Of a DNA stretch of 64,000 nt, positions 8,614-16,020 are shown one piece after another. A model generated the notes under the pieces. That model was not told the origin of the DNA. It searched no databases and saw nothing but the letters and a program-made list of their open reading frames with translations. Location: NCBI GenBank assembly GCA_963851245.1, contig CAWKOH010000002.1, positions 496,001 to 560,000 on the forward strand, read 5' to 3'. This DNA comes from CAWKOH01 sp963851245. GTDB taxonomy: Bacteria > Actinomycetota > Acidimicrobiia > Acidimicrobiales > Palsa-688. Every line of letters starts with the position of its first letter. The first letter of the stretch is position 1. Both the position numbers and the translations under genes were made by a program.

Positions 8614-9022
8614 ATCCGAGGCCCCACTCACAGCGGGGAGCCTAACCGGGAGCGACTGCGACCATCACCGCCCTGCAGGAGTTGATCGGACAGGATGACC
8701 CGATGCGAGGCCCGTCGGTTCGTTGGCGCTCCGGCGGCCACCAGCTCAGCCCCGACTCGGACGTACTCGGGTTCGAGGTAGCCGACATCAACCGCGTGAT
8801 CTCCAGTTCGGCCGCCAACGCCGACCTGTATCGACAGCTGCAGGACGACCGGGTCCACCCCGCCAACTGGCAAGTCCTCACCCTGTCCTGTTTCGCGGTC
8901 ACGCCCGAGTGGACGGCTCGCCGTCTTGCTGTCGACACTGGCTTTCGCTCCTACCGGCTCGCTCGGGCCGCCACTTTGGTTTCGGCCGGTCACCTGGACT
9001 TCGATCGGAGGTGGCCGCCATC
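8614..9022. other. Stretch without a confident gene
   Basis: An open frame on the plus strand (8682-9038, 118 codons, with ADINRVISSSAANADLYRQL and WQVLTLSCFAVTPEW) could be a small or degenerate protein. I recognise no family, and it overlaps the better candidate that begins at 9023. Nothing else seen. Confidence 0.35.
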
Positions 9023-9220
9023 GTGTCGTCGACCGTGACGAAGCTGCTGATTCTGGGCAGCGTGGGTCCTGGCGAGTTGGCGGCTGGGCGTACATATGTC
9101 CACGCTGCGGAATTGGACGGCGACGAAGCGCTGCAGATCGGGACTCGCGTCGAGACTTGCGACGAGGCCGGCCGCATGTTCGCGGCCACGGTCACCGACC
9201 GCATCGGGGAGCGGTGGTAG
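9023..9220 (+). CDS. Small conserved hypothetical protein
   Basis: A protein of 65 residues from GTG 9023, with a GGAGG-like site ten or so bases upstream. The sequence (TKLLILGSVGPGELAAGRTY, then DGDEALQIGTRVE and a C-terminal ATVTDRIGERW) resembles short beta-rich proteins seen in actinobacteria beside phage-type integrases, but I have no function to give. The neighbouring minus-strand integrase remnant ends about 28 bases away. Confidence 0.45.
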   Translation: MSSTVTKLLILGSVGPGELAAGRTYVHAAELDGDEALQIGTRVETCDEAGRMFAATVTDRIGERW

Positions 9221-9247
9221 CTGACAATCCAGCCGTGAAGGTGACGC

Positions 9248-9629
9248 CTATAAGGCCGAGTCTCCAAAGATGGCGCGGGCGCCGGTGATGGCGGCCTGCT
9301 CGTCGTCCCCGGGCAGGACGTGCGCTGATATATGGTCATGGTTATTGTGGGGCTGGTGTGTCCTATCCGCTGGCTCACGGTCTTGACCGGGAGACCCGAG
9401 CGGGTCAGGGCCGTCGAATACGAATGCCGGACATCATGGAGCCGGATCTGCGGTAATCCGGCCTTGCGCGGCCTGAGCGAACCACTGCGATAGCCGCTGC
9501 GGGTGGATGGGGCTGCCGTCTTCGACGACGAACACCAAGCCGGTGTCGAGCCACGTCCGGGCCTGCTTCCGCCAGCACGTTCCGATCGACCCTTGTCGCG
9601 TCCTCAGAGGCTCACAGTCAGAGCTTTGG
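9248..9629 (-). pseudogene. Tyrosine recombinase (phage integrase) C-terminal remnant, frameshifted
   Basis: Translating the minus strand with two frame corrections gives a catalytic-domain C-terminus: TWLDTGLVFVVEDGSPIHP, then RKAGLPQIRLHDVRHSYSTA (the HxxR box), then SQRIGHTSPTITMTIYQHV with the Tyr nucleophile, ending GARAIFGDSAL before a TAG at 9248-9250. One frameshift lies near 9460 and another near 9315. The N-terminal arm-binding and core-binding domains are absent, replaced by the CBS gene. The position beside tRNA-Leu fits an integrase that once inserted the island there. Confidence 0.8.
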
Positions 9630-10067
9630 TCAGCGTGACCTGGCGCTGAGGTACATGTCGCGCAGCACGTTGGCCTCGAGTTCCATTCGTTCCAGGAGGC
9701 TCTTGATGACGTCGCCCATGCTTACCATCCCGACCAGCCGGCCCGTGTCTACCAGCGGCAGGTGACGGATGCGCTTGTGCAGCATCACGGACATCACCTG
9801 GGTGAGGCGATCGGAGGGAGCGCAGGTCGGTACCGGGTGGGTCATGACCTCGCCGGCGGTCAGGTTGACGGCTGCGGGCCCGCCGGCGGCGATGGCGTGG
9901 ACGATGTCTCGCTCGGTAATGATCCCCGCAATGGGTTGGCTTTTTGACGCGATGACCATGGCCCCGACGTTGTCCAGGCGCATCGCTCGGGCCACGTCGC
10001 CCAGTCGGCTGGTCGAGGCCGCCGTGACCACCGGTTTCCTGATCCCTTTGATGTCACCGACTTTCAC
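9630..10067 (-). CDS. Two-CBS-domain protein
   Basis: A protein of 145 residues made almost entirely of a CBS pair: CBS1 about 10-62 (VGAMVIASKSQPIAGIITERD) and CBS2 about 73-130 (RIRHLPLVDTGRLVGMVSMG followed by DVIKSL). CBS pairs bind adenine nucleotides and usually sense energy state or act as stand-alone regulators. No catalytic domain is fused. GTG 10067 overlaps by one step the TGA of a 24-codon upstream frame (GTGA), suggesting coupled translation. Two palindromic operator-like sites lie about 105-145 bases upstream, so TetR control is likely. Confidence 0.85.
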   Translation of the reverse strand: MKVGDIKGIRKPVVTAASTSRLGDVARAMRLDNVGAMVIASKSQPIAGIITERDIVHAIAAGGPAAVNLTAGEVMTHPVPTCAPSDRLTQVMSVMLHKRIRHLPLVDTGRLVGMVSMGDVIKSLLERMELEANVLRDMYLSARSR

Positions 10068-10138
10068 GGCAGCACCGTGGTCCCGTGCGCCTGTACCCCG
10101 TCCGACGGCATCGCCTTTGCTCCACCGCTGCCAGACAT
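10064..10138 (-). CDS. Possible 24-residue leader peptide upstream of the CBS gene
   Basis: ATG 10138 follows an AGGTGG ribosome-binding site at a good distance and opens a 24-codon frame whose TGA overlaps the GTG of the CBS gene. The peptide begins MSGSGGAKAMPSDG and has no known motif. The coupling and the site support it; length alone does not. Confidence 0.35.
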   Translation of the reverse strand: MSGSGGAKAMPSDGVQAHGTTVLP

Positions 10139-10171
10139 ACCAACCACCTTTCTGAGCGCGGTCGCGGAATG

Positions 10172-10213
10172 CGTACCTGTACGTAACCTACCACCGAGTC
10201 CCGTACTTGTACG
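10172..10213. promoter_or_regulatory. Two TetR-type operators (CGTAC-NN-GTACG)
   Basis: CGTACCTGTACG at 10172-10183 and CGTACTTGTACG at 10202-10213, exactly 30 bp apart (about three helical turns). They lie between the minus-strand CBS unit and the plus-strand TetR gene, nearer the CBS side. Same 12-bp palindrome as three other sites in this locus. Confidence 0.75.
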
Positions 10214-10317
10214 TGACACCGAAGCCGGGTAACTGCATTCGGGTGGATTGGCTGCTCTCGTCCAGGGATGGGCAGCGCTCGACAAGGCGCGCCTCTCTCG
10301 GCGAGCGGCAGTTATCT

Positions 10318-10329
10318 CGTACTTGTACG
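10318..10329. promoter_or_regulatory. TetR-type operator before the first TetR gene
   Basis: CGTACTTGTACG ends 21 bases before ATG 10351, a position where binding would block transcription of the regulator gene. This is the usual autoregulatory layout for TetR proteins. Confidence 0.75.
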
Positions 10330-10350
10330 GTAATCGGCTAGCATCGTGGC

Positions 10351-11121
10351 ATGGCTCCGGCCCGAAAGGTCCTGCTGCCGTTGGCCACCGCTAGTGCGGC
10401 GCGGACACCGTGGGGATCCATCACCCGGAGGCAGATCGTGGACGCGGCGACGACGGCCATCTTGCGTGACGGGTATGAGCAGATGACGATTCGAAGCCTG
10501 GCTGCCGACCTAGGGGTCGCCCCCATGTCTCTCTATCACCATGTTCGGGACAAGGACGACCTGTTGGACGAGGTCGTGGATCGACTTCTGGTTCGGGGTT
10601 GGAAACCTCGCGCCGACGAGTCGGATTGGAAGACCTGGGTGGCAGGAGCGGCTGACCGCCTCCGTCACTTCCTGGTCGCTCAGCCCGCGGCCCTGCACGT
10701 ATATCTCAGTCATCCGGTGGTGTCTCCGACCGCCCTTGCCAGGATGGCCACCATGATGCGTGTCTTGAGGGCTGCTCTGGGTGACGAACAGGCGGCCGGT
10801 CGGGCCTACGCCGCTATCCACACCTACACGGTGGGATTCGCCGCCTTGGAAGCATCCCGGGCGCGACAGCATCCCGCCGGCGCCGGCGGGGGACGGGCCG
10901 ATGAGCCCGAAATGGAGGCGACCCGCGAGAGCGGAGAACCCGCCGGCGCCAGGGCCCCGTCGGACGACACACAGGTAGGGGCCCACAGCCGGGAGATGAT
11001 CCAGCAGTTGGCCGCCTACGCCACACCGCAACAGTTCGTGGTGGGCCTGAACCTGCTGCTCGCCGGCATCGAGCGGCACGCAGGCCTCAAGTCTGGCGCA
11101 GCGAATTCATCACGGAAGTAG
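10351..11121 (+). CDS. TetR-family transcriptional regulator (paralogue 1)
   Basis: A protein of 256 residues. The N-terminal helix-turn-helix is clear at about 24-75: ITRRQIVDAATTAIL, then MTIRSLAADLGVAPMSLYHH and VRDKDDLLDEVVD. The rest is a helical ligand domain in the style of the tetracycline-repressor C-terminal family (TetR_C_1), with a long Gly/Glu/Pro-rich insertion at about 175-215. The paralogue at 12126 shares the same DNA-recognition helix almost unchanged (GVAPMSLY-H/R-HVRDKDDLLDE), so both may bind the same CGTAC-NN-GTACG sites. Inducer unknown. Likely targets are the CBS unit, the small membrane proteins and itself. Confidence 0.88.
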   Translation: MAPARKVLLPLATASAARTPWGSITRRQIVDAATTAILRDGYEQMTIRSLAADLGVAPMSLYHHVRDKDDLLDEVVDRLLVRGWKPRADESDWKTWVAGAADRLRHFLVAQPAALHVYLSHPVVSPTALARMATMMRVLRAALGDEQAAGRAYAAIHTYTVGFAALEASRARQHPAGAGGGRADEPEMEATRESGEPAGARAPSDDTQVGAHSREMIQQLAAYATPQQFVVGLNLLLAGIERHAGLKSGAANSSRK

Positions 11122-11261
11122 CCGTGGAGAGCGTCGACACGGGGCGCCGCCGTGACGATGAGGCGAATCGATGAGCCCTCTCTTGTGGTTGCCGCCCTCC
11201 TTATGGGTCAGCCGGGCGTGCAGACGGATCCGCTGGCAGCAGCACGGAAGAATCGCACTAG

Positions 11262-11273
11262 CGTACATGTACG
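11262..11273. promoter_or_regulatory. TetR-type operator before the small membrane protein gene
   Basis: CGTACATGTACG, a perfect palindrome including the centre, 51 bases before the TTG start at 11325. It fits the five-site consensus of this locus. Confidence 0.75.
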
Positions 11274-11324
11274 TGAGGTAGGTGTTAGAGTGGTTCAGTC
11301 GGAGTAACGAGTACGAACGGAGGG

Positions 11325-11660
11325 TTGCACACGAACGGTTGGGTCGTATCCAATGCTCTGGTCGCCTTCTTCGGTGGCTTCGTGATGGTAGTGAGCGGAT
11401 CCTTCCGTGCCGCATTCGTGTCACGGATCGGGTTGGTAATGGGGGCCGCCGTGGTCTCGATCGCCCTCGCGGCCCAATTCGATCGGGCCCGAAGCCTTCC
11501 GCAACGGAGCGTCGATATCGGTGTCGGTTTTCTGGGCGGACTGGCCATGGCTGTCTGCTTGGGCGGCTCCGGAGCCGATCTCAGGTGGACCCTGTTTGCT
11601 TTTGCCTCGGGTTGGGTGGGGTTGAGCTCGGCCGGCTTGGCCGCGCACCGCAACCAGTAG
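11325..11660 (+). CDS. Small four-helix membrane protein
   Basis: A protein of 111 residues with about four hydrophobic segments (VSNALVAFFGGFVMVVSG; LVMGAAVVSIALAA; IGVGFLGGLAMAV; TLFAFASGWVGLSSAGLAA). No catalytic residues stand out and I do not recognise the family. The only usable start appears to be TTG 11325, with a purine-rich GGAGGG almost touching it, so the start is uncertain. An operator matching the TetR consensus lies upstream, and a second membrane protein faces it from the other strand. Possibly a target of the flanking TetR pair. Confidence 0.5.
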   Translation: MHTNGWVVSNALVAFFGGFVMVVSGSFRAAFVSRIGLVMGAAVVSIALAAQFDRARSLPQRSVDIGVGFLGGLAMAVCLGGSGADLRWTLFAFASGWVGLSSAGLAAHRNQ

Positions 11661-11730
11661 CCTCCTCCATAAACGGCCTTCTCGAGCGCCAGAGGTCACC
11701 GGTGAGGCTAAGCAGGCCACCCGGCACCCG

Positions 11731-12063
11731 TTACACGGACCGAGCGATATCGGCTATGAGCAGGGTGGCGATCATCAGCATGACAACGGTGTAGAGGGCG
11801 GCGAGTTTCCACCGCCAGGGATGGTTGGCGAGCCAGAACCGTCGTAGGGCGCGCACATCGAAGACGATGGCTAAGACGCTGAGCGGGATAGCAATGCCGG
11901 GGCGGTCGCCGGTGGCGGGACCGATGAGAGGGGTCATTATTGGCAGGATGACGTAGGTCAGCAGACAGCGGGCCGCCGAGATCGCTATGGAGAGGTTGAA
12001 GAGGCGGTGGGCCTGGGTGTCGCTGGCGATCGGCGGCCCTCCCAGTATCGAGCCGGCGCCCCG
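11731..12063 (-). CDS. Small membrane protein, start unclear (possible 5' frameshift)
   Basis: The open frame encodes about 110 residues: QAHRLFNLSIAISAARCLLT, then LPIMTPLIGPATG, IAIPLSVLAIVFDVRALRRF and WRWKLAALYTVVMLMIATLL. This is the layout of a common actinobacterial three-to-four-helix membrane protein of unknown role. No normal start codon opens the full frame. An ATG at 12067 lies one frame off, so a single-base change near 12050 may have broken the beginning; ATG 11937 would give only 68 residues. The gene diverges from the second TetR gene with an operator between them. Confidence 0.5.
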   Translation of the reverse strand, partial: RGAGSILGGPPIASDTQAHRLFNLSIAISAARCLLTYVILPIMTPLIGPATGDRPGIAIPLSVLAIVFDVRALRRFWLANHPWRWKLAALYTVVMLMIATLLIADIARSV

Positions 12064-12093
12064 TCATCGAACACCAACCACCGTTTCGTTATT

Positions 12094-12105
12094 CGTACTC
12101 GTACG
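12094..12105. promoter_or_regulatory. TetR-type operator before the second TetR gene
   Basis: CGTACTCGTACG, 20 bases before ATG 12126 and 26 bases beyond the end of the divergent membrane-protein frame. It could control both directions. Confidence 0.75.
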
Positions 12106-12125
12106 CAACTGGTAGAGTGGGTGGC

Positions 12126-12824
12126 ATGGTCACCAAACACACGGTCTCTTACGACACGGGTGCGCGAACGTCGGCGAGAACGCCTTGGGGTACGCTCAGC
12201 CGGCGGCAGATCGTGGACGCAGCCATGCGGGCCATTCGCCAGCCCGGCGGGTATGAGCAGATGACCATCCGCGGCCTGGCCGCCGACATGGGGGTCGCCC
12301 CCATGTCGCTATACCGACACGTACGCGACAAAGACGACCTGCTCGACGAGGTGGTCGACCGGCTGCTCGTGCGTGCGTGGAAACCCCGCCGTGACGCCGA
12401 CGGTTGGAAGGCTTGGATCACCGAGGCGGCCGACAAGTTCCGCCACTTCCTGGTCAGCCAGCCCGCCGCCCTGCACGTGTATCTCCGCCACCCCGTAGTC
12501 TCTCCCGCCGCCATCACCCGCATGGAGGCGATCATGGGGGTGCTGCGCTCGGCGCTGGCCGACGAGCAGGCCGCCCGCCGAGCTTACGCCGCCATCCACA
12601 CCTACACCGTCGGCTTCGCCGCCATGGAAGCCTCCCGGGCCGGCCGCAAACCCCCCGCCACCGGCGGCCAGGCGACAGGCGAGCCGGGCCGGTCGATATT
12701 CCCGTCGGACCGCAACTCCGCTGATGCCGCCGGCGGGGAACTGGCCTCGCAACTAGCCGCCTACACCACCCCCCGCCAGTTCGCCCAAGGGTTGCAATAC
12801 CTGCTCGACGGAATCAGCGCCTAA
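12126..12824 (+). CDS. TetR-family transcriptional regulator (paralogue 2)
   Basis: A protein of 232 residues from ATG 12126 (a GTG nine bases upstream is possible). The helix-turn-helix at about 21-73 reads LSRRQIVDAAMRAIR, MTIRGLAADMGVAPMSLYRH and VRDKDDLLDEVVD. The C-terminal domain matches the first TetR nearly residue for residue (QPAALHVYLRHPVVSP; YAAIHTYTVGFAAMEASRAG) but lacks most of the low-complexity insertion. The two genes arose by duplication, flanking the pair of small membrane proteins. Self-control through the operator 20 bases upstream is likely. Confidence 0.88.
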   Translation: MVTKHTVSYDTGARTSARTPWGTLSRRQIVDAAMRAIRQPGGYEQMTIRGLAADMGVAPMSLYRHVRDKDDLLDEVVDRLLVRAWKPRRDADGWKAWITEAADKFRHFLVSQPAALHVYLRHPVVSPAAITRMEAIMGVLRSALADEQAARRAYAAIHTYTVGFAAMEASRAGRKPPATGGQATGEPGRSIFPSDRNSADAAGGELASQLAAYTTPRQFAQGLQYLLDGISA

Positions 12825-12868
12825 ACCAGCCGGCGTTCCCCGGTCGACCCCGAAGTGGGGAGCGGCAA

Positions 12869-12937
12869 CTAGCTGTCGGTCGCGGCAGCGAGGTCGTCGA
12901 CCGCGATGCCCACGTTCTCCATACGTTGGATTGTCAT
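12869..12937 (-). pseudogene. Truncated N-terminus of a glyoxalase/VOC-family gene
   Basis: ATG 12937 opens MTIQRMENVGIAVDDLAAAT followed by D, S and TAG. The pattern (hydrophobic-x-H/N-VGI-VDDL) is the first beta strand and helix of vicinal-oxygen-chelate proteins. The remaining 100 or more residues are missing, so only 22 codons of a deleted gene survive at the end of the TetR locus. Confidence 0.6.
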
Positions 12938-13393
12938 GCACTCGACCCTAGTGACACGACGGCCCGGCTAAGCGTCCCTCGGTTGCCGATCCCTTAAGTC
13001 TATTCCCACCGTGACGGGCGCTGTCGGCAACAGATATCGAATGCCGGATCACAAAGCCCTGCTCCATTACGTCGAGCATGGCGGCGGCGTGCCCGATGTT
13101 GCGCTACACGGCGCCGGTGTCGACCACTGCGAGATCGAGGCGGCAATCGAGGCCCTCGTGCCCGGCGTGGGCTACCGGCGATCTATCCGGATCTGCCAGG
13201 GATGGGCCGCCCAACAACCGATGGCCTAACCTGCAACGACCAGGACGCGTGTCATCCTCAACCGTCCTGATTCGGCTCAGACAATTAACGCCGGAACCCT
13301 CACTCTGCAGAGAGGCTCCAGGGACGTGCCGGGGGCCGATTGAACGCCGTCCATCGTCACCAGCCCATTTTCTCACCTGGCCAAGGCCGTTAT
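12938..13393. other. Intergenic stretch with one doubtful small frame
   Basis: About 450 bases. A plus-strand frame from GTG 13011 to 13229 (72 codons, containing HKALLHYVEHGGGVPDVAL) could be a small protein, but I know no relative and see no good ribosome-binding site. No RNA gene or repeat seen. Confidence 0.35.
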
Positions 13394-13960
13394 TCAGCCC
13401 GTGGTCGTCTGGCGGCTGTGGGGTCGGGGTTGGTGTTGTCGTTCTGCGGTGTCGATGGCTTGTAGTAGGTGGGCGCGGGCTCGGGCCACTCGGGATCGGA
13501 TGGTGCCGGTTGGGCAGTCGCAGATTTGGGCTGCTTCGTGGTAGTTGAGCCCGATGATCTGGGTGAGAACGAACGCGGTTTTTTGATCGGGCTGGAGTCG
13601 GTTGAGCAGGTCGGTGACGATGAGGTTTTCGCTGGGGTCGTTTGCCGTGGGGGCGGGCCGGTCCCCATGTGTGGCGGGGTCGGTGTTGGGGTGACGCCTG
13701 TAACGCGATCGGAGTTCGTCGAGGCAGGTGTGGCGGGCGATGGCGAGCAGCCAGGTTCTGGCGCTGGCATCGGCGCGGTAGTCGGGGAGGGCGCGTACCG
13801 CTTTGAGGAGGGCTTCTTGGGCGAGGTCCCCGGCGCTTTGTGGGTCGACCAGGGCGGCGCAGAGTCGCCGGACCTGCTCGTAGGAGGTCTCGATGAAGGC
13901 GTGGAGGGCTTGCTCGTCGCCGGCCGCGGCGGCTTGGGCGAGTCGGCTGAGGCTGTCCAC
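13394..13960 (-). CDS. ECF RNA polymerase sigma factor
   Basis: A protein of 188 residues from GTG 13960 (VDSLSRLAQAAAAGDEQAL), chosen because the frame upstream of it is unlike the family. Sigma region 2 covers about 20-90 (SAGDLAQEALLKAVRALPDY, ARTWLLAIARHTCLDELRSR); region 4 covers about 118-170 (LQPDQKTAFVLTQIIGLNYH, EAAQICDCPTGTIRSRVARA). Group-IV sigma factors redirect RNA polymerase to stress promoters and are held by an anti-sigma factor. Here a zinc-finger anti-sigma gene lies four genes away in the divergent SCO cluster, probably its partner. Region 4 resembles SigC-type ECFs. Confidence 0.88.
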   Translation of the reverse strand: MDSLSRLAQAAAAGDEQALHAFIETSYEQVRRLCAALVDPQSAGDLAQEALLKAVRALPDYRADASARTWLLAIARHTCLDELRSRYRRHPNTDPATHGDRPAPTANDPSENLIVTDLLNRLQPDQKTAFVLTQIIGLNYHEAAQICDCPTGTIRSRVARARAHLLQAIDTAERQHQPRPHSRQTTTG

Positions 13961-14163
13961 CGGTGTTGACCCTAGAGGACCACTGATGGTGCCCTCCAAC
14001 TGGAAGAATTCCGACCTCGGCCGTCTTTTTCGGGAACCAACGGGCGGGCTGGGACGACTACCAGTGGCGTGACCGAGACCGTCGCGAACGCCGCCGTCCT
14101 CCCCTGGGCACCAGGTGCTGCCAGGCCTGGGGCCGGGGCGGGGCTGCGCTATCAGCATGTGGG

Positions 14164-16020
14164 GTGTCGGTTATGACCGGGATGGGCGGCGGGCTTGATT
14201 CCAACAACCCCACGGTGGTCTCCGCGTTTCACAAGGCCTTGTTGCATCAGGGTCTGATTGCGGTCGGGATCTTGTTCGTGGTGGCGGTGGTGTGGAATGT
14301 CACCCGGGCCTGGCAGCTGCGCCAGGCCCAGGGCGGTGCCGGCTCGGCGGCGGGGGTTTCGGTGGCGGCGGCGGAGCCGGCCGCCCGCCGGCTTTTGCGG
14401 ATCTCGTTCGGGCTGATATGGGTCTTCGACGGCATCTTGCAAGGGCAGGCGTCGATGCCGCTGGGGATGATCCCCAACGTGGTGACCGCCGCGGCGTCTT
14501 CTTCGCCGGGCTGGGTTCAGCACCTGGTCAACGGGGCGGCCGAGACCTGGAACTTCCATCCGGTGGCCGCCGCCGCCGCCACGGTGTGGATCCAGGTCGG
14601 TGTCGGGCTGTTCTTGCTGGTGGCGCCGCGGGGTGACTGGTCCCGGCTGGCCGGGGTGGCCAGCTGCGCCTGGGGTCTTTTGGTGTGGGTGTTCGGCGAG
14701 GCCTTCGGGGGGATCTTCGCCCCCGGTTTGACCTGGCTGTTCGGGGCGCCGGGGGCGGTGCTTTTCTACTGTCTGGCCGGGGTGCTGGTGGCCCTGCCCG
14801 AGCGGTATTGGGTGACTCCCCGGCTGGGCCGGTTGGTATTGCGGGCCGTGGGCTTGTTCTTCGTGGGCATGGCGGTGTTGCAGGCCTGGCCGGGCCGGGG
14901 GTTTTGGCAGGGCCAGGTATTGCCGGCCGCCAGCCCGGGAACCTTGACCGGGATGGTGCAGCAGATGGCCCAAACCCCTCAACCCCACATCCTGTCGTCC
15001 TCTGTTTCGGACTTCGCCGGCTTCGACGCCGCCCACGGGTGGGGGGTCAACTTCTTCGCCGTGGCCGCCCTGGCGCTCATCGGCATGGGTTTCCTGTTGG
15101 CTCGCCGGCCGTGGACCACCGCGGCGGTGACGGCAGGAACGGTGCTGTGCTTGGCCGACTGGGTGCTGGTCGAAGACTTGGGCTTTCTCGGTGGGGTGGG
15201 CACCGACCCCAACAGCATGATCCCCATGGCCCTGATCTTCATAGCCGGGTGGGTGGCGATCACCTGGCCGGCCTCCCCGCCCGATCCGACTATCGTTCCT
15301 ATCACAGCCCCCGGCGCGGCCCCGGCCGGATCGTGGTGGGATCGGGTAGTGGCCAAACCGGTCTACACCTTTCGGGTGGTGGCAGCCGCGGCGGCGGTGG
15401 GGATCGTTCTGATCGGGGCGGCTCCCATGGCGGTAGCGGCCACTAACCGTAACGCCGATCCGATCCTGACCGAAGCGATCGACGGTCCGGCCCAGGCCAC
15501 GAACTTCAGTTCACCGTCGTTCTCGCTGATAGATCAGGACGGCCAGCCCGTCACCTCGGCCAGTCTGCGCGGCAAAGCGGTGGCGGTCACGTTCCTGGAC
15601 CCGGTGTGCACCTCAGACTGCCCGGTCATCGCCGACGAGTTCAGGCAGGCCGCCCAGCGTCTTAGCGCCGACCGGGCTCGGGTGGCGTTCGTGGCGGTGG
15701 ACGCCAACCCGCGCTACCTGAACCCTGACTATCTGGCTGCCTTCACCCGCCAGGAGAACCTCGAAGGGGTTAGCAACTGGCTGTACCTGACCGGCACCCT
15801 GGCCCAGCTCAAAGCGGTGTGGAAGGCGTTCGGTATCGAGGTCGATTACGCCCCCGGAGGGGCCATGATCTATCACAGCGAGGTGGCATACGTCATCGAC
15901 CCGGCCGGCCGGGTTCGCGACATCTTGAACACCGACCCCGGACCAGCCACCTCCGCCACCGACGCCTCCTTCTCCCAGACATTGGCCGGGGCGGTCAGCA
16001 AAGCAATCAGCCAATCGTGA
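14164..16020 (+). CDS. Polytopic membrane protein with C-terminal SCO1/SenC thioredoxin domain
   Basis: A fusion of 618 residues. Residues about 25-440 contain eight or more membrane segments; residues about 460-615 form a SCO1/SenC domain outside the membrane. FLDPVCTSDCPV gives the copper/redox pair Cys482-x3-Cys486, and the family histidine is His571 in MIYHSEVAY. SCO domains deliver copper to cytochrome oxidase or act as thiol reductases. The membrane part has long Trp-rich loops and resembles nothing I can name exactly. It starts divergently from the sigma gene (about 200 bases apart) and its TGA overlaps the next start. GTG 14164 is used; ATG 14173 is possible. Confidence 0.8.
   Translation: MSVMTGMGGGLDSNNPTVVSAFHKALLHQGLIAVGILFVVAVVWNVTRAWQLRQAQGGAGSAAGVSVAAAEPAARRLLRISFGLIWVFDGILQGQASMPLGMIPNVVTAAASSSPGWVQHLVNGAAETWNFHPVAAAAATVWIQVGVGLFLLVAPRGDWSRLAGVASCAWGLLVWVFGEAFGGIFAPGLTWLFGAPGAVLFYCLAGVLVALPERYWVTPRLGRLVLRAVGLFFVGMAVLQAWPGRGFWQGQVLPAASPGTLTGMVQQMAQTPQPHILSSSVSDFAGFDAAHGWGVNFFAVAALALIGMGFLLARRPWTTAAVTAGTVLCLADWVLVEDLGFLGGVGTDPNSMIPMALIFIAGWVAITWPASPPDPTIVPITAPGAAPAGSWWDRVVAKPVYTFRVVAAAAAVGIVLIGAAPMAVAATNRNADPILTEAIDGPAQATNFSSPSFSLIDQDGQPVTSASLRGKAVAVTFLDPVCTSDCPVIADEFRQAAQRLSADRARVAFVAVDANPRYLNPDYLAAFTRQENLEGVSNWLYLTGTLAQLKAVWKAFGIEVDYAPGGAMIYHSEVAYVIDPAGRVRDILNTDPGPATSATDASFSQTLAGAVSKAISQS

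Noticed and set aside
8682..9038. 118-codon plus-strand frame near the tRNA
   Set aside because: No recognised family, and it overlaps the better small gene at 9023; left as undecided in the gap entry.
14152..15036. Long minus-strand open frame opposite the SCO gene
   Set aside because: Rich in Gly, Arg, Pro and His with no motif; it mirrors a GC-rich real gene on the other strand.
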